From assembly GCF_963664555.1 (NCBI RefSeq), contig NZ_OY761461.1:2294001-2358000 (forward strand): a stretch of 64,000 nt of DNA, given 5' to 3'. The stretch comes from Labilibaculum sp. Lineage in GTDB: Bacteria > Bacteroidota > Bacteroidia > Bacteroidales > Marinifilaceae. The notes beneath the pieces were generated by a model. The model worked only from the letters and a program-made list of their open reading frames with translations. It was not told where the DNA came from and ran no database searches. Positions 50,628-61,118 of this stretch are shown here, in pieces; within the stretch, counting starts at the first letter, position 1; the number at the start of each line of letters is the position of its first letter. Position numbers and translations under genes: made by a program.

Positions 50628-52568
50628 ATGCATTATTTTTTTCGAAGTATTCTTCTGATATGTCTCCTTGCTGGAGCCGTAAATTTTACGAAAGCTCAAA
50701 CTACAAATGTTGAGTTGTCTAATAATAAGGTTGTTGTAGGTGGTCAACCCTGCTTTTTGCATCTTGTTAAAGAAAAGCAAACCTTATTTTCTATTAGTCG
50801 GGCATATGGTGTCGACCTCGCTGTTATTTTGCAGGTAAATCGAAAAACGGAAGCAACAGTTAATGTTGGTGAGGTTTTAAGAATTCCGGTTGTAGATGCA
50901 GAAACCGTTCTTTCTCCTGTTTTAGTGAAAACGGAAGATGAAAATTTCTTTTATTACATCGTGAAAAAAGGGGACACACTATTTTCTTTATATAAAAAAT
51001 ATGGTGTTGATATTGCTTTAATAAAGGCCTCAAATCCAGATATGGGAGACAGCTTACGTTTGGGTACAATTGTTAAGGTTCCTAAAATCGTTAAAAAAAC
51101 ACAGCTAAATACAATTCCTAAACACGATAAGAATTATTACTATTATGTGATAAAACAAGGCGATACAGAATCTTCCATATCCCGTCAGTTTTTTATGAAT
51201 CTGCGAAAATTCAAAAAGTTAAATCCTAAACTGAAAAGTACAGCTTTAAAGATTGGCGATTGGGTTCGGATACCCAGGTATTTGGTTCCTCCGGAATATT
51301 TTGTGGAGACGGAAGATCAAAAGGATACAATTGCAAAAAAATACCAGATTACAGATACTGTTGTTGCTAAAGTCGATTTAATACCTCTAAGTCAGAATAA
51401 AATACGAATAGCATTGTTTTTGCCTTTGTATCTGGATGCGAATGATTCTATAAATAGAAGTATTTCCTATAAGGATACTATTGAAATTGTTACGGAGAGA
51501 AATCCACGTATTTTATACAATAAATCTCATGATTTTATTCGTTTTTACCAAGGTATTCTTTTGGCTGTAGATTCTCTGCAAAAAGAGGGTTTATCGGTAG
51601 ATCTTCATGTTTTTGATACAGAAAAAAATCCTGAACGCGTTCAGCGAATCATCGATGGACTGCAATATACTGATTTGGATTTTATGATAGGCCCGGTTTA
51701 TCAAAGTACATTTTCGATTGTGGCAGATTTTGCCCAAAGAAGAAGAATCCCTATTATTTCACCTCTTTCGCCAAAGAATTCAGAGCTCACAACGAATCCA
51801 TTCGTTATTCAAATGAATACTTCTATTCAATCGATTTGTGGAAAAATATCCGACTATGTTTGTTTCGAGTTGGATACGAGGAATTTAGTTGTTGTTCATC
51901 CTGATCGCTATGAGCATTTGAATGAATTTCAGTTGGTTACAGATATTGAACGGAATATGTTTGAAAAAGGAAAGTACTGGGAAAATGGTGATATGACTTA
52001 TAAAAAGATATCATTTGATGAATACGGACTTTTTGGAATTGAACGCATGCTGAGCGATACATGTGAAAATGTAATTCTAGTGCCTTCTACCAAACAACCG
52101 TATGTTGAAAATATAATCTCCAATTTAAATGTTTTAAGTCAACGTTTCGATATTCGTTTAATGGGTTTTCCTGTGTGGCAGCGATTTAATAGTTTGGATG
52201 CCGAACTATTCTACAATTTAAATCTAAGTGTGATAACTCCATACAATATTGATTATAAGGATGCTAAAGTTGATTTGTTCGTTACGGATTTTAGAGAGAA
52301 ATTTACATGTGAACCGAATGATTTTAGTTTTAGGGCATTTGATTTGTGTCGATTTTTTTCCAAGGCTGTAAGCCGGTATGGACATGATTTTCCTGATCAT
52401 TTGAATGAATTGAAATTGGATTTGCTGCAATCAAATTACCATTTTAAAAGAGTAAATGCGTTTGGAGGACTCGAAAATCAAGGAGTTCAGATTGTAAATT
52501 ATTCCCGGGATTTTAAGATAAGACATTCCATCCCTAAATCTCAAAATACTTTTCAGATATCAGAATAG
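50628..52568 (+). CDS. LysM and periplasmic-binding-fold envelope protein
   Basis: This 646-residue exported protein (signal peptide to FTKAQ) has three LysM modules at ~45-88 (HLVKEKQTLFSISRAYGV), ~108-155 (YIVKKGDTLFSLYKKYGV) and ~172-215 (YVIKQGDTESSISRQFF). These bind peptidoglycan. Residues ~255-625 form a type 1 periplasmic-binding fold like branched-chain amino acid receptors: IRIALFLPLYLD, FMIGPVYQSTFSIVADFA, PIISPLSPKNSEL, IRLMGFPVWQRF. The combination is typical of Bacteroidota; the ligand is unknown. It is monocistronic with a terminator. Confidence 0.88.
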   Translation: MHYFFRSILLICLLAGAVNFTKAQTTNVELSNNKVVVGGQPCFLHLVKEKQTLFSISRAYGVDLAVILQVNRKTEATVNVGEVLRIPVVDAETVLSPVLVKTEDENFFYYIVKKGDTLFSLYKKYGVDIALIKASNPDMGDSLRLGTIVKVPKIVKKTQLNTIPKHDKNYYYYVIKQGDTESSISRQFFMNLRKFKKLNPKLKSTALKIGDWVRIPRYLVPPEYFVETEDQKDTIAKKYQITDTVVAKVDLIPLSQNKIRIALFLPLYLDANDSINRSISYKDTIEIVTERNPRILYNKSHDFIRFYQGILLAVDSLQKEGLSVDLHVFDTEKNPERVQRIIDGLQYTDLDFMIGPVYQSTFSIVADFAQRRRIPIISPLSPKNSELTTNPFVIQMNTSIQSICGKISDYVCFELDTRNLVVVHPDRYEHLNEFQLVTDIERNMFEKGKYWENGDMTYKKISFDEYGLFGIERMLSDTCENVILVPSTKQPYVENIISNLNVLSQRFDIRLMGFPVWQRFNSLDAELFYNLNLSVITPYNIDYKDAKVDLFVTDFREKFTCEPNDFSFRAFDLCRFFSKAVSRYGHDFPDHLNELKLDLLQSNYHFKRVNAFGGLENQGVQIVNYSRDFKIRHSIPKSQNTFQISE

Positions 52569-52588
52569 GGTAATTAAATTTAAAATTG

Positions 52589-52621
52589 GAAGCTGAATCT
52601 ATGCGATTCAGCTTTTTTTTT
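52589..52621 (+). terminator. Intrinsic terminator after the LysM gene
   Basis: A 10-bp stem (aagctgaatc 52590-52599, gattcagctt 52605-52614) with a 5-nt loop is followed by a T run. Confidence 0.9.
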
Positions 52622-52842
52622 ATCCGAATACGGATAAATCATCCACAATAGGATGTCTTTTTTTAATAGGGAGAAAAGTCGTGTATTTACTGACTTTTTT
52701 TTATTTGCTTGAGCTTTTATCCAATATCGTAGATATGTGAGAATCTGTAGCTTTAGTGTATGAGACGGTATGACAGCTTGTTATGGCTTGTGGTACGTAC
52801 TTTGGTTCTAACTAAGTGTTAGTTATCTAAAGTCCTGTAATT

Positions 52843-55800
52843 ATGAAAAAATATCTACTCTTGGGATTCCTTTGGGTTATCTCAGTCATTATTGTACAAG
52901 CTCAAAATGCACCGCCAGTCTTAAATTCGGTATCGGGAGTTACGGTTGATAATTCTTTCACTTTGTTATTTACTGATGATGGTACATGGCAAAGTCTTAT
53001 TTCTGAAATACGATATGGAGATGATGTTGTTGATCCATCTGCTTACGATGCAGGTACAACTTCAGGAGAAATTGTTTTTACTCCATCTGCAAGTGTTTAT
53101 TTTCAAAATGACACAACCTTAAATATTACTATTGTAACAGATGGAACCTACTTTGATGGTGTGTTTTCACAAACGATAGGGCACGGTGCTGCAACAAAGT
53201 TTGTTATAACTACTCAGCCGACTGCTCCGGCTTCCAATGGCGGAGTTTTGGGAACACAGCCTGCAGTAAGTCTGCAGGATCAGTATAGTAATACTTGTAC
53301 AAGCGATGGAACAAGTTCTGTGGGAGTTGTTGCCAGTGGGGCGAGTTGGGTTTTGGGCGGAACAACGCCTCAAACAGCATCATCGGGAGTCGTGACTTTT
53401 TCTGGTTTAACAGGGAGCAGCGCTGTTGCTGTTACCGGAGCTGCAATCACTTTTTCTTTGGATGGATTTTCCCTGATCTCCGATCCATTTGATATTCCTG
53501 TCAATGCTCATCCAACACTTTCAGTGCCAACAGATGCTACTGTTGATTCTGATTTTGATATTACTTTTACAGATGATGCAACATGGAGAACCGGCATCAG
53601 TGAAATTCGATATGGCACCGATGTTCTTCCTGTTGGAGCTTATGATAAAACAAGTGCGGATGCAATCACCATTAAGCCGTCTCAGTCAGGATTTTTACAG
53701 GTTCCTGGTACGAAGAATCTGACCATTGTGTCCAGTGGATATTCGGATGCTGTTGAATCTTTGGAGATGAAGCATGGTGCTGCTGCTAATATTGTAATGG
53801 TTACTCAACCAACAGCTCCGGCTTCCAATGGAGGTTTATTGGGAACACAGCCTGTAGTTAAATTGCAGGATCAGTATGGTAATGACTGTACGGGTGATGG
53901 TGCAACACAGGTAATTGCAGCCGCTGATGCTTCCGGAGATTGGACTTTGGGGGGGACAGGCACTACTGTTTCTGCGGTAGGAGGAACTGTTTCGTTTTCC
54001 GGACTTACGGGAAGTAGTAATTTGGTTGTTAGTGGGGCATATTTAGTTTTTTCATCAGGCAGCTTGCCAACGCTCAATTCTTCTCCTTTTGATATTCCAG
54101 TAAATACTCCACCAACACTTACTGCCGCTACAGGAGCAACTGTTGATGATGTTTTTGAAATTTCATATTCAGATGACTCTAGCTGGGAATCAAGTATTGA
54201 TTCGATTCGATTTAATGGAACAACCATTTCTGCAAGTGCATATTCTGTAAATTCAACAACAAATAAAATTGTTTTTACACCTTCGGCAGATCCTTCACTG
54301 CAAACTGCTGCATCTGCCAGCTTGGAAATTTTTGTTGATAGCTACAGTCCTGCGAGTACAACCCAAAATATAGGACATGGTGCAGCAACTAAAATAGTTG
54401 TACAAACAGAACCTGTACCGTCCGGTGTGAATGGAAGTCTATTTACCATGCAGCCTGTTGTTGCTATTCAGGATCAATATAGTAACATTTGTACTTCGAA
54501 TAGTACTGTTTCCATTACTGCCGGTGAAAATGATCCTGTTAACTGGACTTTAGGTGGAACTCCAATGGGCACTGTTGCGTCTGGAGTATTAAACTACACT
54601 GATTTATCTGCTAGCAGCGATGCTGCAGTTACAGGAGCTTATATTTCTTTTACAGCATCTGGATTAACAGGAGTAGCTTCGGCAACATTCGATCTGGGAT
54701 TAAATTCACCTCCTGTATTAACAGCAGCTTCAGGTGTGACCGTTGATGGTGCATTTACGGTAACTTTTGCTGATGAAAACAGTTGGCAAAGTAAAATCAG
54801 TAGTATTAGTTATGGTGGTACAGAGATTGATGCTTCTGCTTACAATAAACTAACAAGTGGACAAATAATATTTGATCCATCCTTATCAACAGCATTGCAA
54901 ACTGCAGGAACACAAGATTTCGTTTTTATTGCTGCAGGATTCTCAAATGCAGCTTTATCACAAACGATCGGTCATGGTGTACCTACCTCAATTAAAGTAA
55001 GTGTTGAACCAACAGCACCAACAAGCAATGGTGGTTTATTGGTGCAGCAACCAGTTGTTATTAGTCAGGATCAATATCTTAATTCATGCACTTCAGATAA
55101 TGCAACGGCAATATCTGTAGTGAAGGGCGATACTGGAAATTGGTCGTTGGGTGGCTCACCCAATCAGACTTTAGTGGGAGGATCATTTACATATACTGAT
55201 TTGTCGGCTACAAGCGATGCACCGGTTATTGGAGCTTATTTAACTTTTTCATCTGGTAGTTTTGCGGATGTTAATTCTGCAACTTTCGATATTCCTGTAA
55301 ATGCTTCACCTGCTCTTTCTCCCGCAAATAATGCTACGGTTGATGGAGAATTTCAGATCACTTTTACAGATAATGCAACATGGAGGGGAAGTATAACTGA
55401 TATTACATTTGATGGCAATTCTATTCCGGAAGCAGCCTATGATGCCACGAATGCGACTCGAATTATTTTTAAGCCTGTTGAATCAAATGTCTTACAAACT
55501 GCAGGCACAAAAGAAATCATTGTTATTTCCAGTGGCTTTGCTAATGATACTTTAAGTCAGGTGCTTGAGCATGGGGTTGCTGATGAGCTGTTCATGTTTA
55601 CACAGCCAGTTGGTCCTTCAGGCAATGGAGGTCAGCTTGCTACCCAGCCAGTAGTTCAATTACGAGATCAATACGCAAATATTTGTACTACAGATAATAC
55701 AAGTACTATTTCGGAAACAACCAGCGGTGGAACCTGGACGTTGGGAGGAACAAGGGGATTAACTGCCGGTTCAGGAGTATTTACTTATACAGATTTAACG

Positions 55801-58800
55801 GCAAGTAGTAGTGTTGAACTGACTACAGCCAGCATTACTTTTTCATCAGGAGTTTTAACCGATGTTGTATCTGCTGCGTTTACAATTCCCTCTTTGGATT
55901 CATCACCAACACTACTTGCTTCTTCAACAGCAACAGTAGATGCAGGTTTTGAAATAAGTTTTAGTGCAAATGCAACTTGGCAGCTTGCCATTGATTCGAT
56001 TAAGTACAACGGGAATTTAATAGCAGCAAGTGCTTATGATAAAACTCAATCCGGGAAGATTATTTTTGATCCGGCATTAGATTCTGATTTACAGATTTCG
56101 GGAACAGCTGATATGATAGTTTATGCCAGAGGATATGATAATGCGAGTGTATCACAACAAATAAAGCATGGTGTGGCTACTGATATGGTAATTGTTTTGC
56201 AGCCGACAGCTCCTGTTGAGAATGGAGCATTGCTAGCTAATCAACCTGTAATAACGCTAAAGGATCAATATGCTAATGATTGTACCAGTGAAAATACAAT
56301 TGAAATTACATCAGCAAAAGGAGACGCTAATGCTTGGACACTAGGAGGTACGTTGGTAAAAAAAGTAACCAATGGGTCTGTTAGTTTTACTGATTTAACA
56401 GCATCGAGTAGTGGTGCAATTACTGGTGCTTTTATTGTTTTTTCAACAGTAGGATTAGCAACCGTAAATTCAAACACTTTTAACATTCCTGATTTAGCAG
56501 CTTCGCCCGTATTAACTGCTGCAAGTGGTGTTACCGTTGATTCAAACTTTGATATTACTTTTACTGATAATCCAACCTGGAGGAGTCAAGTTACAGAAAT
56601 AAGATACGGAACCGATGTTTTGCCTGTAAATGCTTACGACACTTCTGTTGCGGGAATAATAACTTTTAAACCTGCAGAATCGCCAATTCTACAAACAGTA
56701 GCCAGCGGGTATATGTATATCGTTTCTACCTCATTCCTGAAAGATTCTGTTCTGCAGGCAATTGGTCATGGTGCAGCAACATCTATTGCAATAATAACTC
56801 AACCACAACAGCCTGCAAGCAATGCAGGTTTGCTACAAACCCAACCAGCTGTTAAAATACAAGATCAATATTTAAATGACTGTACAACAAATAGTGTACA
56901 AACTATCAATGCAAATGCAACAGGAGGAAGCTGGGTAGTAGAGGGAACTACTTCGTTAATGGTAACTAATGGGATTGTTGATTTTACCGATTTGACCGCC
57001 AGAAGTACGGATCTGGTATTTGATGCAACAATCACTTTTTCTGGCACAGGACTAACAAGCCAGGAGTCTGAGACATTTATTATTCCAGCACCTCTTATTG
57101 CTACTCCTCTTATTGCTTCAACAACTGCAACTGTTGATTCATTGTTTGATGTTACCTTCTCGGAAAATGCCGCTTGGCAAGGAGAAATTGATTCAATTTC
57201 TTATGGAGGAAACTTGCTGGCAACTGATGTTTATGACAAAAGTCAAGCAGGGAAAATTGTTTTTGATCCTTCAAAAAGTACAGAATTGCAAGTAACAGGA
57301 ACGAAAGAAATTTTAGTTTATTCAAGAGGATATCAAAATGCAGCAGTCAATCAGGAAATTAAACATGGTATTCCGGATACTATTTTTATTGACAGGCAAC
57401 CAACGGCTCCATTGGTGAATGGCGGCAATTTAGATACGCAGCCAAGGGTATCTGTGCGGGATCAATACAACAATAGTTGCTCCAGCAATAATACTTTTGA
57501 GATTTCTGTCGCAAATGGAGATGCGCAGGCCTGGACTTTGGGGGGGACCTTAACTCAAAGGGTTTCATCAGGTGTGCTTACATATAGTGGCTTAAGTGCT
57601 TCAAGTGAGACAGCCATTGCCGGAGCTTTTCTGAAATTTTCCGGTGCTGGTGTGGTTTCAGTGAACTCAGATCCTTTTGATATTGTTGAGTTATTAAGTC
57701 CGCCTAACATTAATTCTGCATTCCTTGTCACAGTTGATTCAGATTTTACATTAAACTTTTTTGCCATTGATGATACATGGAAAAACAGTATTACCACCAT
57801 CACTTACGAGGGGGATACGCTTCCTTCTTCTGCTTATACGATAGCTGCGGAATCAATTACTTTTCATATTTCACAAGAAGTATTGCTGCAGAAAGCAGGA
57901 ACATTCAGTATTGTTATCCATTCTTTAGGTTATACTAATGTAATCGTGGAACAAGAGGTTGGTCACGGAGCAGTTGCAAGTATGGAGATAACTCAACAGC
58001 CATTGGCTCCGCTAACAAATGGAGATCTGCTGGCTCAACAACCCATTTTACAATTTTTGGATCAATATGCAAATGTCTGCACTTCCGAAATTCAAAAGGG
58101 CATTGCTGTTGAAAGGAATGATACCGGAGAATGGACTTTAGCTGGAACTGTTGAGCAAACAGCAACAAATGGAATTGTTACATTTACGGATTTGTCGGCA
58201 TACAGCACGGCTCCGGTAAGTGGTGCTGAATTGAAATTTATTGCTGCGGATTTAACTGCAGTTGTCTCTGCACCTTTTGATATTCCGGATGTTAGCAGTT
58301 CTCCGGTTCTAAGCGTTGCAATTGGTGCAACTGTTGATAATCCGTTTAAAATTACTTTTACTGAGGATTCCGTTTGGAGAAGCCGTATTAATGTGGTGAC
58401 TGTTAATGACAGTGTATTGAGTGCTGCGAGTTATAATGCGGGTCAGGCCGGAGAGTTGGAGTTGATTCCTTCTGAATCGGAGTTTCTGCAAAAAAGCGGA
58501 TCATTTCAGATTATTGTGCAGTCCCGGGGTTTTGCTCACGATACAGTTCAGCAGGAGATCAATCACGGTATAGCAGATAGTTTACTGATCACAACTCAGC
58601 CATCAGATCCTGCTAATAATGGTGAATTATTATCTCAGCAACCTGTATTAAAATTAAGTGATCAATACCTAAATGACTGTACCGGAGATAATTTTACGCA
58701 GGTAAATGTGGTTAAATATGATCAGAAAGCCTGGATTTTATCTGGAACTCTTCAAGCTCAATCGGTAAGTGGTGTAGTTAGTTTTACTGATTTAACTGCA

Positions 58801-60873
58801 ACAAGTGAGATTGCAATTGATTCAGCTTACCTTCAGTTTTCATTCAATAAAGACACAGTAATTTCTGCTTTGTTTAAGATTCCTGTTCCGGTTATTGAGC
58901 TGACTGCAGCATTAAATGTGACTGTGGATAATGAATTCACAATACAGGCCAGTGACAATGCCAGCTGGAGGGATTCAATATCAGCCATATCATTTGCAGG
59001 TGAAACTTTAGTTGATACTTCTTACTTGATTGAAGCTGGAGGTATTACTTTCTATCCAGATAGGGATTCTATATTACAGATTGCAAGAACTGACACATTA
59101 ATTGTAATTGCCAATGGATATGCCAACGCTATAATTGAACAGGAAATTGGACATGGAATAGTCACAGAAATGGTGATAATCGATCAGCCTGTTGGTCCTG
59201 TAAATAATGGAGATACTCTCGCGCAGCAACCTAAACTACAGTTGAGAGATCAATATAAAAATAATTGCGAAAAAGACAATGCAACTCAAATTTCAGCTTC
59301 TAAATATTCCGATGGTTCAGAAGCCGATGTGGTTGATTTGTGGGATTTAGGAGGAACCAAAACCATAACTGCTGTTGGAGGTTTGGTAACTTACCTGAAT
59401 TTGACTGCAACCAGTGAAAACCGGGTAGAAGGTGCGCGTTTGCTGTTTACTTCAGATGCGTTACCGAATGTTGTTTCCGACAGTTTCGATATTGTAATTC
59501 CTCCTCCGCCGGTTATTGTGGGAGCTGTTGATGCTGATGTTGATGCAAGTTTCTTTGTGGAATTTACGGATAACAAAACATGGCGATCGCTGATTTTTGA
59601 TATCCGATACGGAATACGAAGCCTGGAGGGAAATTACGATATTTCGGAACCTGGAAAAATTACGTTTGATCCAACCGTGACTTCTATTCTTCAAAAATCA
59701 GGAGTCGATTCGATGTATATTTATTCCGGGAACTATGATACTGTCCGGTTTGAACAGACAATACATCACGGAAAGTCGAAATATCTGGTAATTGTTAAAG
59801 AGCCATCTGCTCCCCTCAAAAATGGAGATGTTTTACTCAGACAACCACAGCTTAAATTGCAGGATCAGTTTCGAAATAATTGTGTTACCGATAATGAAAC
59901 ACCTGTAGCTGTTAAAAAAGGTGACGATGGAGATTGGTCACTTGCAGGAACTTTTACTCAGATTGCCGTTGATGGTATGGTTAAGTATACAGATCTAACT
60001 GCAACAAGTGAAAGGGAAGTGGAAGGAGCCCGTCTGGAGTTTGAAGGAACAGGAATAATTCCTAAATTGTCTCAGTCGTTTACAATTCCGGAACCGCAGG
60101 TCAATAGGGCAGGCGAAGCCAGGGCAAATCCTGAATTGGTTTGTTATGGCGCCAGTTCGAGTATTACCCTTGTTGGTTTTGATGGCCTTATTCAGTGGCA
60201 AAAGTACGATGAGTTGAATGATATTTATGAAGATATAGATGGTGAAAATTCGGAAATTTTTATATCCGATGAAGTGGTTAAAAATGCCAGATACAGAGCA
60301 ATGGTTTCGAAAGATGGTTTTACAACTCAATACTCTAATTCTGTGACAGTGAGTCCGATTGAGCCGCCTTTAGCCGATTTCACATTCGAGATTGATTACA
60401 ATCGGGTTGATTTTACAAACTTAAGTGTTAATGCAACAAATATAGTTTGGGATTTTGGCGATGGAATCATTAGCAGTGAATTTGAGCCAAGTCATTCGTT
60501 TGTTTTGGATAATGCAAATGGATCGGGGTATGTGGTGAGTTTAACGGCTTCGAACGATGCTTGTCCTAATAGTAAGAAATCGCAACAGGTATTTATTACT
60601 ACGGGTATCGAAGATTTAATTTCAGAAAATGGGGTCGTTGTTTATCCAAATCCAAGTCGAGGAGAATTTTTTATCGAGATTTCAAATTCGGATGAGAATG
60701 GTGTTTTGAGAATATTTGATCAGACAGGAAAACTGGTTGCAACTCGAAGCGTTGAAAATGGTCTTCGTAATAATAGGATTGCTTTCGATCTGAAAAATCT
60801 GACGGGAGGTATCTATTTCTTGACCATTCAGTATCCTGATAAAGTGGTTCGAACAAAATTGATTATTCAGTAA
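52843..60873 (+). CDS. Giant T9SS-exported protein with 12 two-domain repeats
   Basis: This is a 2676-residue secreted or surface protein. After a signal peptide (to VQAQ) come 12 tandem units of ~200 residues (residues ~22-2420). Each unit has two subdomains. The first follows [AV]TVD..F.ITF.D...WR..I..I.Y and ends ...Q.I.HG; it resembles the DUF1533/HID1 domain of cell-surface proteins. The second reads QP.AP..NGG.L..QP.V.L.DQY.N.CT, W.LGGT and F.DLTA.S...V.GA, resembling Bacteroidota Ig/Big-like modules. After a short Ig-like segment come a PKD-like domain (~2507-2590, WDFGDG) and a T9SS type A sorting domain (VVVYPNPSRGEFFIEIS to the end). It is likely an adhesin or matrix protein; the ligand is unknown. 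Confidence 0.9.
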   Translation: MKKYLLLGFLWVISVIIVQAQNAPPVLNSVSGVTVDNSFTLLFTDDGTWQSLISEIRYGDDVVDPSAYDAGTTSGEIVFTPSASVYFQNDTTLNITIVTDGTYFDGVFSQTIGHGAATKFVITTQPTAPASNGGVLGTQPAVSLQDQYSNTCTSDGTSSVGVVASGASWVLGGTTPQTASSGVVTFSGLTGSSAVAVTGAAITFSLDGFSLISDPFDIPVNAHPTLSVPTDATVDSDFDITFTDDATWRTGISEIRYGTDVLPVGAYDKTSADAITIKPSQSGFLQVPGTKNLTIVSSGYSDAVESLEMKHGAAANIVMVTQPTAPASNGGLLGTQPVVKLQDQYGNDCTGDGATQVIAAADASGDWTLGGTGTTVSAVGGTVSFSGLTGSSNLVVSGAYLVFSSGSLPTLNSSPFDIPVNTPPTLTAATGATVDDVFEISYSDDSSWESSIDSIRFNGTTISASAYSVNSTTNKIVFTPSADPSLQTAASASLEIFVDSYSPASTTQNIGHGAATKIVVQTEPVPSGVNGSLFTMQPVVAIQDQYSNICTSNSTVSITAGENDPVNWTLGGTPMGTVASGVLNYTDLSASSDAAVTGAYISFTASGLTGVASATFDLGLNSPPVLTAASGVTVDGAFTVTFADENSWQSKISSISYGGTEIDASAYNKLTSGQIIFDPSLSTALQTAGTQDFVFIAAGFSNAALSQTIGHGVPTSIKVSVEPTAPTSNGGLLVQQPVVISQDQYLNSCTSDNATAISVVKGDTGNWSLGGSPNQTLVGGSFTYTDLSATSDAPVIGAYLTFSSGSFADVNSATFDIPVNASPALSPANNATVDGEFQITFTDNATWRGSITDITFDGNSIPEAAYDATNATRIIFKPVESNVLQTAGTKEIIVISSGFANDTLSQVLEHGVADELFMFTQPVGPSGNGGQLATQPVVQLRDQYANICTTDNTSTISETTSGGTWTLGGTRGLTAGSGVFTYTDLTASSSVELTTASITFSSGVLTDVVSAAFTIPSLDSSPTLLASSTATVDAGFEISFSANATWQLAIDSIKYNGNLIAASAYDKTQSGKIIFDPALDSDLQISGTADMIVYARGYDNASVSQQIKHGVATDMVIVLQPTAPVENGALLANQPVITLKDQYANDCTSENTIEITSAKGDANAWTLGGTLVKKVTNGSVSFTDLTASSSGAITGAFIVFSTVGLATVNSNTFNIPDLAASPVLTAASGVTVDSNFDITFTDNPTWRSQVTEIRYGTDVLPVNAYDTSVAGIITFKPAESPILQTVASGYMYIVSTSFLKDSVLQAIGHGAATSIAIITQPQQPASNAGLLQTQPAVKIQDQYLNDCTTNSVQTINANATGGSWVVEGTTSLMVTNGIVDFTDLTARSTDLVFDATITFSGTGLTSQESETFIIPAPLIATPLIASTTATVDSLFDVTFSENAAWQGEIDSISYGGNLLATDVYDKSQAGKIVFDPSKSTELQVTGTKEILVYSRGYQNAAVNQEIKHGIPDTIFIDRQPTAPLVNGGNLDTQPRVSVRDQYNNSCSSNNTFEISVANGDAQAWTLGGTLTQRVSSGVLTYSGLSASSETAIAGAFLKFSGAGVVSVNSDPFDIVELLSPPNINSAFLVTVDSDFTLNFFAIDDTWKNSITTITYEGDTLPSSAYTIAAESITFHISQEVLLQKAGTFSIVIHSLGYTNVIVEQEVGHGAVASMEITQQPLAPLTNGDLLAQQPILQFLDQYANVCTSEIQKGIAVERNDTGEWTLAGTVEQTATNGIVTFTDLSAYSTAPVSGAELKFIAADLTAVVSAPFDIPDVSSSPVLSVAIGATVDNPFKITFTEDSVWRSRINVVTVNDSVLSAASYNAGQAGELELIPSESEFLQKSGSFQIIVQSRGFAHDTVQQEINHGIADSLLITTQPSDPANNGELLSQQPVLKLSDQYLNDCTGDNFTQVNVVKYDQKAWILSGTLQAQSVSGVVSFTDLTATSEIAIDSAYLQFSFNKDTVISALFKIPVPVIELTAALNVTVDNEFTIQASDNASWRDSISAISFAGETLVDTSYLIEAGGITFYPDRDSILQIARTDTLIVIANGYANAIIEQEIGHGIVTEMVIIDQPVGPVNNGDTLAQQPKLQLRDQYKNNCEKDNATQISASKYSDGSEADVVDLWDLGGTKTITAVGGLVTYLNLTATSENRVEGARLLFTSDALPNVVSDSFDIVIPPPPVIVGAVDADVDASFFVEFTDNKTWRSLIFDIRYGIRSLEGNYDISEPGKITFDPTVTSILQKSGVDSMYIYSGNYDTVRFEQTIHHGKSKYLVIVKEPSAPLKNGDVLLRQPQLKLQDQFRNNCVTDNETPVAVKKGDDGDWSLAGTFTQIAVDGMVKYTDLTATSEREVEGARLEFEGTGIIPKLSQSFTIPEPQVNRAGEARANPELVCYGASSSITLVGFDGLIQWQKYDELNDIYEDIDGENSEIFISDEVVKNARYRAMVSKDGFTTQYSNSVTVSPIEPPLADFTFEIDYNRVDFTNLSVNATNIVWDFGDGIISSEFEPSHSFVLDNANGSGYVVSLTASNDACPNSKKSQQVFITTGIEDLISENGVVVYPNPSRGEFFIEISNSDENGVLRIFDQTGKLVATRSVENGLRNNRIAFDLKNLTGGIYFLTIQYPDKVVRTKLIIQ
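52906..60096 (+). repeat. Twelve ~600-bp diverged tandem coding repeats
   Basis: These are repeat units of ~590-610 bp within the giant gene. They are counted by the DQY.N.C motif (12 copies) and by the TVD..F motif (12 copies). They are well diverged at DNA level, so they are not recent duplications. Each unit keeps a single Cys after DQY.N. Confidence 0.88.
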
Positions 60874-61023
60874 GAAACTTTAATAGCTAATTAAGACAAA
60901 TTACAATAGTTTTGAATTAATTTACTAACAGCAATTTTATTACATTTTGATCAAATTTGTAATGAAATTGCTGTTTTCTTATATAGTTTGATTTCCTTTT
61001 TGTTATTTTAATTTTAATTTTAT

Positions 61024-61053
61024 TTTGATTAGTATTATGTTGTTATATATTTG
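61024..61053 (+). promoter_or_regulatory. Bacteroidota-type promoter of the TonB C-terminal gene
   Basis: TTTG at 61024-61027 (-33 type) and TATATTTG at 61046-61053 (-7 type TAnnTTTG) are 18 bp apart. They lie ~65 bp before the ATG. Confidence 0.55.
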
Positions 61054-61118
61054 TTATTAAAGTTTTTTTAGCATAAATTTTCATACTCAATCGTAACCTA
61101 CTAATCTAATAAGAGAAG

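Noticed and set aside
52906..60096. CRISPR-like or simple DNA repeat array in the 53-60 kb region
   Set aside because: The periodicity is ~600 bp, in frame and degenerate, explained by protein domain repeats. There are no short identical repeats with unique spacers.
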